This document shows positions 34,601 to 46,300 of a stretch of DNA of 64,000 nucleotides, piece by piece; position 1 is the stretch's first letter; each line of letters opens with the position of its first letter. A program made the position numbers and the translations under genes. The notes below the pieces were generated by a model. It did no database searches, was not told where the DNA came from, and worked only from the letters and a program-made list of their open reading frames with translations. The DNA lies in contig CM055830.1 of assembly GCA_029582265.1 (NCBI GenBank), positions 23,730,163-23,794,162 on the forward strand, read 5' to 3'. The DNA comes from Zoroaster sp. YZ-2022. Lineage: Eukaryota; Echinodermata; Asteroidea; Forcipulatida; Zoroasteridae.

Positions 34601-37369
34601 GAGTGGATGTGGAGGAAGACAAGGGTGGTGAGGGGAGAGCAGACAGTGACGAGGAAGAGAAAAGACGGGAGAAGAAACGAGAAAAAAAGAGAAGACGGCA
34701 GAAGAGAAAGCAGGAGCAGAGAGAAGAAGAGGAGAGACACGAAGAGAAAAGAAGAAAAAAAGCAGAGAAGAGACAGCTACTAGAAGATCAGAAAAGACGG
34801 AGAAAAGCAGAGAAGAAAGTTGCAGAAAAAAAGAAAACTGGAGGAAGAGAAGAAGGAGGAGGAAGAGCAAAGATTAAAGACAGCTCGGCTCGAGGAAAGA
34901 AAAAGAAGACAAGAAGAAGAAAAGCTGAGACAGGAAAAAAAGAAGAGAAAGCAGGACAGAAGACGGCGTGAAGAGGAGAGAAGACAGGAGGAGATACGTC
35001 AGGAGGAGGAGGAGAGACAGAGGGAGGAGGAGGAGAGACAGAGGGAGCAGGCGGAGAGACGGAGGGAGAAGGAGTGGATGGATAAGAGAAGTAGATGGAG
35101 AAAGCAGAGATGGGAGGAGGAACCGGATGTTGACGATGACAATGACAGCAATGATGACACCTTGTATCAGCTATCATCGGCCCGGTCAGATGTCACCGAA
35201 GATGATGATGATCAGATGCTCTCATCAAGTTCTTCAGCCCCTCCATCTGATATCTTCTTTTCTGAATCTGATGAGTCTGAATCCGAGGAGGTCCTATCCC
35301 AACCAACCAGAGGGCGTCGCCGGAGAACTGTTCAGCCTGGGACGGATGATGATCCAGACCCACCATCCCGAGATGAACCAATCTATCCAGCTGACAGGTT
35401 TGGGTGGTCCCGAAATCTAAAGAAGTCTCACGTCCATAAATTCCGGGGGAAAACACCTGAAGGGCCGACAATGGATCCTCCCCTGAACAACATCCCACTC
35501 ATGTACTTCTTGGCATTTTTCCCACTGATGCTGTTTCGGAAGATTGCAAGGTACACTAACATTGCTGGGAGAGGCAATCCTCGGTTTACCAAGCCAACAA
35601 CAGCAGATGAAATTAGGGCCTGGGTCGGCATCAGGATGGTACAGGGGGTTCATCGAAACAGCAATTACGAAGATGACTGGTCAACTGACCCATCTCTGAG
35701 GAACTCAAGAGTAGCTGCCACCATGACAAGGGGAAGGTTTACATTGCTTGCTGAACTCCTGTCCTGCTCAAATCCAACCAAAGGCCCCCATCGAATAAAA
35801 AGCCACCAACAACGCTGGGAATACATGCGAACTAATCCACTTTATCCACTCCAGGTTGTCTGGGACACTGTACTTGCAAACTGCCTCGCTAACTGGAATC
35901 CAGCAAAACAGCTTGCACTCGATGAAGCCATGGTCAAATACAAGGGCAGCAAAGCACAGGTGAAGCGATTCTTCATGCCACTGAAACCTATTAAAATGGG
36001 ATTCAAAATTTATGCGGTATGTGAGTCTGCTTCTGGTTATTTGCTGAACATGATGGTGCATTCCGAGTCCGGGCAGAAAATGAAAGCAATCTCAATGAAG
36101 ATGATGCAGCCCTTTCTTGACTGCTATCATGAATTGTACGAAAACAGTTTTTTACCTCAGTTGCGCTTGGCCACTGAACTGCTAGAGAGAAACGTGCCTA
36201 TGGGGGGGCAGTCAAGCGTTCCTCTAAGGGCCTTCCTGATGACTTTAGTGTCAACCCAAGGATCAACCCCACATCATACAAAAAAGTGCTGGAACTCAGG
36301 AAGGCCCCTAGAGGAACCATGTACACAAGACAAAAAGAAAAGGTCACTGCTGTCTTGTGGAAAGATACAAAGGTGGTGTCCCTCCTCTCTTCCTGTCACC
36401 AAGGCTACAGGGATAAAACATCCGACTTCCCCCTTCAAAAGAAGCGTCAAGGGACAGGGTGAGAGAGAGGGCCACAAAGAAAGGTACATCCGAGCCCCCC
36501 TCTCGCTGCTTGGCACCACACAAAACACATGGGAGGCGCGTTGATCGGCATGACCAACATCGGTCTTACAATCTTGCAAGCAGGCAGTCCTTATGAGTGG
36601 TGGAGGAAACTTCTATTTCTTCTCATTGATCTCAGCCGATGGTAATGCCTGGCTCTGCTTTCACAAAACAACTCAGCAGAGTCTGGCACAGACAACTCTG
36701 TCACTGGGATGTTTGTTGTTGGAGGTAGTAGCCAGCACTTTTCATTGCAGGATTTGCCGGGGAACACCTGCCTACCGGCCCCTGTCACAACCTGTGCCAC
36801 TGCAGAGATGGACGAGAAACATCAACTGGTTTTGAATGCCAAGTCTATATGGCAGAGATGTGCATCCACTGCCGTACACCAGGCATTCGGCGCAGCCGAC
36901 AAAGAACAAGATCACAAGGTATGGATGCATGTCCTGCAATATACATCTCTGCAAGGGCCACTGCTTTATTGCCTTCCACTCAGCAGAGGGTGTGGATGTA
37001 GACCCATAAAGACAAGTCCTCCCCGACCAGCAAAGCCATCTCCTTCAGAACACCAGACCATCCAAGCTCTCTTCGCACCATAATAAAAAAAAGGAATTAA
37101 AAAAAAATCCCCAAAGTCAATGAAAAAAGAAAAAGTTATAAAAACATAACAAAAGGTTATCATGATGAATAACCCAAAAGAAGCCAACAAAAAAGAAAAG
37201 TAACCAACAAGAAAAATATTCCATATTGAAAAGAAAAAGAAAAAAGGGGAGAAGAAGAAAAAAGGACGAAATGATGATGGAAAACTACCAGAGAAAGACC
37301 TCAATGTCAATGATGGTAAAATGTACATCTAGGTCCACCAAAAATGTATTACATCCAAGCAACTAAATG

Positions 37370-37645
37370 TACACAACACATATAGACAGTCCCATAACCG
37401 TAGTGGCATTCCCTCCAGCAACTAAGTATTGTGTACAAGACATATAGGCAGTCCCCGCAGCAACTAAGTATTGGCATTCCCTCCAGCAACTAAGTATTGT
37501 GCACAAGACATAGGCAGTCCCCTCAGCAACTAAGTATTTATACACTACACATACAAGCAGTCCCCTCAGCAACTAAGTACAAACAGTCCATCCAGCATAA
37601 GTATTGTACACAAACATATAGGGTCAAGGTCAACTGTGGTGCATG
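37370..37645. repeat. Tandem repeat with CAGCAACTAAGTATT core, next to the gap
   Basis: Units of roughly 40-60 bp share CAGTCCC(C)TC(C)AGCAACTAAGTATTG(TG)ACAAGACATA. The array runs into the N gap, which may be unresolved copies of it. Confidence 0.75.
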
Positions 37646-37648
37646 TGT

Positions 37649-38148
37649 NNNNNNNNNNNNNNNNNNNNNNNNNNNNNNNNNNNNNNNNNNNNNNNNNNNN
37701 NNNNNNNNNNNNNNNNNNNNNNNNNNNNNNNNNNNNNNNNNNNNNNNNNNNNNNNNNNNNNNNNNNNNNNNNNNNNNNNNNNNNNNNNNNNNNNNNNNNN
37801 NNNNNNNNNNNNNNNNNNNNNNNNNNNNNNNNNNNNNNNNNNNNNNNNNNNNNNNNNNNNNNNNNNNNNNNNNNNNNNNNNNNNNNNNNNNNNNNNNNNN
37901 NNNNNNNNNNNNNNNNNNNNNNNNNNNNNNNNNNNNNNNNNNNNNNNNNNNNNNNNNNNNNNNNNNNNNNNNNNNNNNNNNNNNNNNNNNNNNNNNNNNN
38001 NNNNNNNNNNNNNNNNNNNNNNNNNNNNNNNNNNNNNNNNNNNNNNNNNNNNNNNNNNNNNNNNNNNNNNNNNNNNNNNNNNNNNNNNNNNNNNNNNNNN
38101 NNNNNNNNNNNNNNNNNNNNNNNNNNNNNNNNNNNNNNNNNNNNNNNN
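37649..38148. other. Assembly gap, 500 N
   Basis: Exactly 500 N in a row; a round-number gap of possibly unknown true size. ORFs drawn across it are meaningless. Confidence 1.
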
Positions 38149-38504
38149 GACGGGGGGTAATGATTCAGTCAGAGTTAGTTAGAATGTCCCGCTTTTATAA
38201 GGCCTGAGACAATGACCTTCCAATGTACGCATGCCTTCCTTTATTGTCCTAACAGTCTCACATAAGTCTCACACACAGTCTTCCATTCTCTCAAAGAAAA
38301 GACCTTCAATGTGAAACATCTGTCATTATAGTGGATGCTTGTAAATATTCAAACATTCCTGAGTGCACGATATTTCAGCGCTTTTACGGTGATTGGATGT
38401 CACCAGGGTTACGCTAAAACAAACGTAAGTAAAGGTTGACGGGTTTACCATTTTGACAGTAATAAAGATTAAAGATTATCAGATCCTTATTTTGAGACGG
38501 TTTT

Positions 38505-38600
38505 ACCAAATGGTAAACCGTAGGTGGTCATTCTAATGGGTTGGGGGTAAAGTATATGGTAAACCGTATAAAAGGGACCAGCTCCTAGTTCAGACAAATA
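38505..38600 (+). promoter_or_regulatory. TATA promoter with initiator-like site
   Basis: TATAAAAG at 38567-38574 is followed 25 bases from its start by TTCAGAC (A at 38592), an initiator-like site. ATGGTAAACCGTA occurs twice upstream (38510 and 38557), and TTTACCAAATGGTAAA is palindromic. It sits 137 bp before the ATG of the next entry. An LTR-retrotransposon or cellular promoter would both fit. Confidence 0.45.
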
Positions 38601-38728
38601 CTGCTTATGTTAACTCCCAACGCTAGGCTTTAATTTTGTACACCAGAATTATTGTTTATATATTAATTTAGTAACGTACCGTTGGTATTTCGCTCTTCCT
38701 TCTAGCTAAAGGAAAAACCACTTTTTTC

Positions 38729-38906
38729 ATGAGTTTATCAGAGGAATTGCCACGAAAAAAACAGGGTGAAAGATACAGAAGAGAGATTAAAAGTCACCAT
38801 ATACGATGCATGGTGTTCATTTGCAGGAGTGCCAACATCACGTGCATTTACAGTTATTGGAGGAGAGCCGACATTGCGCAAAAGGGAAGTTAATGACAAA
38901 AAATAG
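38729..38906 (+). CDS. Short coding segment of unknown function, one indel
   Basis: MSLSEELPRKK opens at 38729. After a one-base shift inside the AAAAAAA run (~38755), NRVKDTEERLKVTIYDAW and CSFAGVPTSRAFTVIGGEP follow, then a stop at 38904. The mixed charged/hydrophobic composition looks coding. I do not recognise the family. It may be the start of an element whose remainder was replaced by the microsatellite at 38948. Confidence 0.35.
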
Positions 38907-38947
38907 CGAAACAGCTGGGCATTCGCGTCAGTCCACTAGTCATACAA

Positions 38948-39262
<315 letters not shown>

Positions 39263-39829
39263 TTGTCCCTGAAGCTGTTGTCAATTACCTGTTCCAACCA
39301 GTCCCTAGGGCAGGCCTGTTGCTGTGTGGTTCTTGTCACTGTCACGCGATGAGACATAATGATGATGTACCTAAAAAAAAAGTTTTAAAAAAAAAGAAAA
39401 ACTGTTATTTTATTACCCTGTTGTCTGAACGGATTCACTGCTGCTCTCCCTCGGGCCAAGCTTTTGAATACACAGTAACCAACTCTGTCCTAATGGCTTA
39501 CCATGACCAGGGAAAAATAATGTAAAGCACTTGAGATAGATTTCACAATCCAATATCCTTATTATTATCCTCTAAGGGTCTGCTGATCCAATGATACCTG
39601 TCACACTTTGCTCATAAAAGCAAAGTGCTTGACCCACTTTAACAATATTAAACATGGAGGCATATTAGTTAGTGGGTTAATATGTGCTGTTTGATTGACT
39701 GGCTGGATGAAATTTTAAATTTCATTTTTAGAAATAGGAGGGGGAAAAAATTTATTCTTGGGGAAAAAAACAACATGATTCAAGTAAGGGGACTGAAAAA
39801 TCCAATTAAAATGATTGAATAATTTAATA

Positions 39830-41530
39830 GTGACTGCTTTTAGTGACTGTAAGATAATAATAGTAGGACTGCTTTTAGTGACTGTAAAGATAATAATAGT
39901 GACTGCTTTTAGTGACCGTGTAAGATAACAATACTGACTGCTTTTTAGTGACTGTAAGATAATAATAGTGACTGCTTTTAGTGACTGAAGTATAATAATA
40001 GTGACTGCTTTAGTGACTGTAAGATAATAATAGTGACTGCTTTTAGTGACTGTAAGATAATAATATGATGACTGCTTTTAGTGACTGTACAGATACAATA
40101 GTGACTGCTTTTTAGTGACTGGAAGATAATAATAGTGACTGCCTTTTTGGTGTGACTGTAAGATAATAATAGTGACTGCTTTAGTGACTGGAAGATAATA
40201 ATAGTGACTGCTTTAGTAGACTGTAAAATATAGCCATAATAAAGTGACTGCTTTTAGTGACTGGAAGATAATAATAGTGACTGCTTTTAGTGACTGTCAA
40301 GATAATAATAGTGACTGCTTTTTAGTAACTGGAAGATAATAATAGTGACTGCTTTTAGTGGATTCTGGAAGATATAATAATAGTGACTGCTTTTAGTGAC
40401 TGGAAGATAATACAGTGACTGCTTTTAGTGACTAGGAAGATAATAATAATAGTGACTGCTTTTAGTGACTGTAAAGATAACAATAGTGACTGCTTTTAGT
40501 GACTGGAAGATAACAATAGTGACTGCTTTAGGGCTGACTCGTAAGATATGAATAGTGACTGCTTTTAGTGACTGGAAGATAATAATAGTGACTCGCTTTT
40601 AGTGACTAAGATAATAATAGTGACTGCTTAGTGACTGTAAGATAATCAATAGTGACCTGCTTTAGTGACTGTAAGATAACAATAGTGACTGCTTTTTAGT
40701 GATCTGGAAGATAACGTAGTGACTGCTTTTAGTGACTGTAAGATATGAATAGTGACTACTTTTAGTGACTCAAGATAATAATAGTGACTGCTTTTAGTGA
40801 CTAAGATAATAATAGTGACTGCTTTTAGTAACTGGAAGATAATAATAGTGACTGCTTTTAGTGACTGGAATATAATAATAGTGACTGCTTTTAGTGACTG
40901 GAAGATAATAATAGTGACTGCTTTTAGTGACTGGAAGATAATAATAGTGACTGCTTTTAGTGACTGTAAGATAATAATAGTGACTGCTTTTAGTGACTGG
41001 AAGATAATAATAGTGACTGCTTTTAGTGACTGTAAGATATGAATAGTGACTGCTTTTAGTGACTGGAAGATAATAATAGTGACTGCTTTTAGTGACTAAG
41101 ATAATAATAGTGACTGCTTTAGTGACTGTAAGATAATAATAGTGACTGCTTTTAGTGACTGTAAGATAATAATAGTGACTGCTTTTAGTGACTGGAAGAT
41201 AATAATAGTGACTGCTTTTAGTGACTGTAAGATATGAATAGTGACTACTTTTAGTGACTGTAAGATAATAATAGTGACTGCTTTTAGTGACTGTAAGATA
41301 ATAATAGTGACTGCTTTTAGTGACTAAGATAATAATAGTGACTGCTTTTAGTGACTGGAATATAATAATAGTGACTGCTTTTAGTGACTGTAAGATAATA
41401 ATAGTGACTGCTTTTAGTGACTGTAAGATAATAATAGTGACTGCTTTTAGTGACTGTAAGATAATAATAGTGACTGCTTTTAGTGACTAAGATAATAATA
41501 GTGACTGCTTTTAGTGACTGGAAGATAAGG
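39830..41530. repeat. 33-bp minisatellite, about 50 copies
   Basis: The unit is GTGACTGCTTTTAGTGACTG followed by GAAGATAATAATA (33 bp). The left half is noisier (indels, ACTCGCTT, GGGCTGACTC); the right half is regular. The unit length is a multiple of three, giving the artefactual 81-codon ORF at 40797-41042. Each unit contains two TAGTGACT/TGACTG words. Confidence 0.97.
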
Positions 41531-41699
41531 TTATATTACTGATGCTGCTTCATAAATGAGTCAGTAAATTTCCAGTCACTGTGGTTCATCTTAAACAAGG
41601 ACACACCGATCTCCATGCCCTGTTGAAAGTCTGCTTCTGATCATGACGATAATGTCCTTTAAAGCATTACATTCGTCACAGTGCTACTTTTAAACTCAT

Positions 41700-41965
41700 A
41701 TCTGGATCATTGGTATCACTTCCTGGGAAGTATACAGCCCAGCTTAGCTTCGTTAGGGCGCTCATTAGCTAATCGATTACCATCTCTGCCCTCACAGGTC
41801 CCTATTTATACTCCTGGGTGAAGAGAAGCAATTCATGGTTTATACATGTAGGGTGTCTTGCTCAGGGTCACAACTGTGCCCAGTGTCAAGAACTGCGCAG
41901 CGTGGGTCCAGAGAGGATTCCAACCTGGGTCCACAGAGGTGCAAGAACAGGAAATGTACCTACAA
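41700..41965 (-). mobile_element. tRNA-derived SINE, reverse copy
   Basis: CACAGGTCCC, CTGGGTGAAGAGAAGCAATT and CTTGCTCAGGGTCACA are the reverse complement, with changes, of the SINE body at 49730-49800. GGATTCCAACCTGGGTCC is a decayed B box in reverse. The 107-codon ORF across it is not a gene. Confidence 0.65.
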
Positions 41966-42260
41966 TGCTAAAACCCTGATCTCAACATATCCACATCTAA
42001 AGGAAACGTTTAGTATTGGTAATACGTTGGCAAATATGCTTCTAAAATGTCCCTACTTTCTTTTGAATCTAGATATGCATGAACCAATCAACCTGCTAAA
42101 AGATTCAGATAAACTTATATGCATGTTTGGAAAAAAATTGGAAAACGCTCGCTTTTAAAACGTTCAGGGAAGTTTTCACAACACTTGTCAATAGAGGGTG
42201 TATTAATAATTTCCAAAGCGGACTGTACCGGGATATAGGGACTCACTACCATGTCTTTAA

Positions 42261-42420
42261 CCCTCCTACAATCAAGTGCAATTTTTGAAACAACTCATTC
42301 AGACCACTCCAAGCCATTAGCTGTTGCCAGTGGCCTCCTATGCGTTACCTTCTGTGTACTGTCACAATCGCTGAGACTGCAGGGTAATTGGGGTGGTCTC
42401 CATTGATACATTGCAGGCCA
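42261..42420 (+). mobile_element. piggyBac-type left-end fragment
   Basis: TTAA (42257-42260) then CCCTCCTACAATCAAGTGCA, and similarity to 32868-32940 continues through CATTCAGACCACTCCAAGCC and the following CAGTGGC. The similarity fades by about 42350. No matching right end was found. Confidence 0.65.
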
Positions 42421-43221
42421 TACTAATACAAGTTCCAAACATTTACAGTGGCCTTGGGTGGCACACAGATTGATTTTGTAAGATTACTTGGAAAGGACAG
42501 GCTTGTATGTACTAAAAGGTTGGTGAAGAAACATATTGAAAATTTAGTGGATCGGAGTAGCCTCCATGTTATGGGCAATAATTTTACTTTTCGACATCTG
42601 AATTTCATAATTTCAGTAATGATATTATCTTTCAAAATAAGTTTATAATAATTGTAACTTTTGCAAGGTGGAAAAGTATGAGTAAAGACTATTGTAACCC
42701 TCCAGTTCTTTTCAGAACTATCATTACTACTCAATTGAGAATTTTACATGTAGTGTCACCACAACCTGTCTTCATTCGCTTTTAAAATTCTATTTTTTGG
42801 TCTCTTGAGCCCAACATCGGCGACAAAAAATCATTTTATATACATAATAAACGGAAAAAGCTTTTATTGCTGCATCCAATCCTTCTCGCATTAAATCACT
42901 TCAAATATCTCACCTTTTCCTACATTTTGGAACAACTAGCTCTTCAACTTAAAAGATTGTTTTCACCTGAAAACAGGTTTGTCTTCCACCATTTTGTTGG
43001 TTACAAAAGTTTAGCCCAAAAACTGTGCCCCTGGTAACCGTGAAACACTTTACAACAGAGCTTATAGCATGTGCGAATCCAGTGAATTGACCCTCAGCAA
43101 CAGCCTCGCAGCTGCTGCTCTGAGCATATTGCACCATCTAAGGCTGTGACTGAAGGATACTCTCGATCGCCTTTTTGGGGATGGAATCAATGAAGGAGGG
43201 TACAAACCATGATGTACTTAC

Positions 43222-43318
43222 TGTGTGACTAACTGGATGTGAGAGGTACGGAAATCAGTGACTGCCGTGAGGCAAGCGTTGTAGGCTTGGAGTGCCTTGG
43301 AATTCTTACAGAATGTTG
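43222..43318 (-). CDS. IDO exon e (haem-proximal His segment)
   Basis: The acceptor is TTTATGATTGCAG and the donor is CACACA|GTAAGTAC. In one uninterrupted frame it reads TFCKNSKALQAYNACL then TAVTDFRTSHIQLVTQ. This is the most conserved block of IDO proteins (compare the family pattern xAYxxCxxALxxxRxxHxxxVxxYI). It needs no frame correction and is the strongest single piece of evidence for the gene. Confidence 0.8.
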
Positions 43319-46300
43319 CTGCAATCATAAACAAAGAAAACACAATATCAGAGTGAGAATTTTTGAAAACCAAGGTAATTTCAAATTTCAAAAGTGTTGA
43401 TGCTTTGTTGTAGCTGCTGGTTTACTGCCTTGCATGACCTGTATAGATCCCTTCCAATAATTTTCAAGGGAGGAATGACCGTAGCATGAAGATCTGACGT
43501 CACGCTTTGAGCTAGAGGTGCGTGAATTACGCCAGATGCTGGCCGTGCTGCCGCCATATTTTCCCCGATGCTCAACTTTGACCTTGGTTGGTAGCTAGCA
43601 CGTGAGTCTCAAGCGCCAGATGTCAGATCTTCAGCACAACGTATCCAATGAAACCCCTTGAATGGGAAACGCCTGGAGCCTGCTCTGCTTGACCAGTCTA
43701 GAGTGGCCACTGCAATCACCTGCCCCCTCCCATTCCCCCAATATTTTCCTATTGCTGCAAATTCATTCGCTTATTTTCGCATCAATTCTCTATAACCCTT
43801 TAAAATGTTTTAAATGTGATGATGCTGCTTGTTATTTTTGTTTACACTGGCCCCTCGCACTGTCATCATACCTTTAATCAACTGGCATCAGCGGTGTAGC
43901 CACAGGGGGGCCTGGGGGGTACATGCCCCCCACAAATTTCCAGTGCCGCTCCCCCCCCCCCAGGTGCCCCCCCCACGAAAAATCCTCATAGTGCCCCCAA
44001 AAAACAGAAAAGAAAAGAAAAGGAAAAACTCCCATACCCCCTGGGCCCCCACTGAAAAAGTAATTCCCTGTGCTGCCCCCCCACTAGAAAAAAGTCCTGG
44101 TTACGCGTGATCTAGGCTAGCAGCAATTTCACCCCTGTGCTCTGAAATGCAATCTGAGACAACAGCCAGTAAGCAGTTTCATAATGCTCCGGCTGCCTTT
44201 TTTCTCATTCCCCAACTCCCTCCATGTTCACAATGAATTTGAACCTTTCACTGAGTTTTTCCTCACCAAAATTACGTATAGATGGACCTTTTGACAATGT
44301 GGATGAACTTGCAGTAGTGTAACGGGGGCATATTCTTCCCGAAACTGCACACATAGATTCTCTACAACAATATATTACATTACATATTACATTACAACAA
44401 GAGTTTTATCATGCGCCATTCCCGAGAGGCTTCATGGCGCTATAAAAGATTAATATGACATAATAAATACAAATCAGGATAGAACAAAGGACATAAATTG
44501 ATGCAAATTAATGAGGAAACAAATGAGTTTTAAGAGCCTTCTTGATGGCATTAACAGAAACAGATTGTCTGATATAAACAGGAAGGAATTGTCCCATAGC
44601 TTGGATGCACAAACAGTGAAAGATCTATCACCAGCTTGGACTCTTGTGATGATAGGATATTCAAAAGGCGGAGGAATAGTCATCTGTTGACCTTAATGCC
44701 TATTTGGAACATACAATTTCAAACAATTGATAAATATATTGCGCTAAGCCATTTAGTGATTTGTATGAGAAAATGAATCTGGATCTGCTTGGATTTTGTT
44801 AACATACGAAACCCTCAAACCTTTTCTTTTAAATAATAATATAATAATAATGTTGGAATTATATAGTGCACGTATTCCACCAAACTGGTGCTCAAGACGC
44901 ATTATATTATTACCCCTGCTCATCAGGTTCATAAATCATTCCTGAAAACCATCTCAGCTCCCTGGGAGTACAGCTCAATTGCTGCCATTACGAAGCGCAT
45001 ATAGGGCTAATCAACACAACAACCAACTCTGCTCCCTCACAGGTGCTCATTTACGGCAATTATGGTAAACTGGTCTTGCTCAAGGACACAAGCACCATGG
45101 TCGTGGTTGGGATTCAAACTCCACATTCTGACGCACTTTCAGCCATCACAAACCGATGCACTAAACCGCTCGACCAATTAAGCGTTATTTTATATTACCA
45201 TGGATATTACTTTTTTTTAAATAAAATAGGATTCATGCATGTGGATTCAGTATTGAGAAATCATATCATTCTCAAGGACACCAGTTACCGTAATGGTCGT
45301 GGGCCAGAAATTTGAACCTCGCATTCATTCGGCTTGTCAGAACACAAGTTTGGAAAACTAAACCGCTAATGCACATAGCACCCTTTGGAATATTCATGAG
45401 AATAATTTGTTTTTCAAGTACCTTCAGATGGTTGGTGTTTTAACCAAGGCTGCATCCAGACACTCTGTATTGTGGAGCTCCTGGGCTGCATCTGCCTCCA
45501 CCATCCTATACAAAAAAAACTCACTAGTTAAAATTCTCTTCTTTTTTTTCCTATAAGGAAATGATGTCCTATTGCAACCAAAATTGCTGATTCATTGGAA
45601 TCCTGCCGTGTTGTGTTTTGACCAACGACTTTTTCACATTTGAGAAAAGAAACCCTCGTTAGGATCCAAATGCAAGGCCAATAACCATTATTTTGCATTT
45701 ATACTACAGGTCCTTTAGGTTAGTAAGCAGTTTGGCAACAGCTAATTCTCTATTAAATTTAGTCCATTTAAACGGATAGAGTCTGTGAGCATGTTCAAGG
45801 ACTCTCTGACAAATCCCTAAAAAGTTTACTTACACAAAATGGTTCAGGCTGACTCCTTCATAAATGAGCCCCTTCCAACCCTTTTGTCTTTGAAGGCTTT
45901 ACTGGTCCATCTGAAAAATATCGCATACACCAAAATAAAGGACAGCGAGTCAAAAAGCTATGTTATGAAATTATAATAATAATAATAATGTGTGTGGACT
46001 TTATAGAAGCATCGTATCCACTCATCTCGAGTGGTGCATTTTCCTAACTGAGTGGTGTTGAAACAAACAAACCACTTGAAACAAATAAAATTCACTTGAT
46101 GTTTGGCATTTTGCGATGAGATCGTATGAATCTGTGGTATCAAAGTGATCTAGACCATACATGCCAAAAGCAGAACAAATAAAAATGAGAACATTATTAT
46201 TATGAAAATTTTAGAAATTTCAGACCATTTTTCAAATAATGTTGGGAAAATTTTTTTAACATTTAAGGATATTTTGGCCAGCTTTTCTGAGAGTTTTAAG

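Larger units (their letters stand above)
33629..37083 (+). pseudogene. piggyBac-type transposase, two exons, frameshifted
   Basis: Exon 1 (33629-33714, MSSREVQALQFDL...) ends at a GTAAAT donor; the intron runs 33715-33847 (TTTTAACAG acceptor) and exon 2 continues in phase into an acidic repeat (to ~34590), a Lys/Glu/Arg coiled coil, and the DDE_Tnp_1_7 domain (about 35370-36450): DRFGWSRNL, LDEAMVKYKG (first catalytic Asp), MGFKIYAVCES, and, after a shift near 36205, GLPDDF and WKDTKVVSLLS (late catalytic Asp). VDRHDQHRSYNLASRQS (36542-36592) and WWRKLLFFLIDL follow in other frames. The C-terminal zinc-binding domain is YGCMSCNIHLCKGHCF (~36918-36965). The frame changes near 34550, 34900, 36205 and 36595. 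It is either a decayed copy or a near-intact gene with homopolymer errors. Confidence 0.88.

Noticed and set aside
33836..34870. Long minus-strand Ser/Pro/Leu-rich ORFs (230-344 aa)
   Set aside because: Shadows of the acidic coding minisatellite of the piggyBac-type gene on the plus strand.
37497..38207. ORFs of 170-236 codons over the N run
   Set aside because: They are created by reading undefined codons across the assembly gap.
40797..41042. 81-aa repeat protein (DWKIIIVTAFS units)
   Set aside because: The 33-bp minisatellite unit is a multiple of three; no start context or neighbours support a gene.
43381..43575. Minus ORF starting MSIGENMAAARPASG with a YY1-like GCCGCCATATT near its start
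   Set aside because: It lies between IDO exons d and e, matches no IDO block and lacks a convincing donor. It may be a nested promoter or first exon, but I could not support it.
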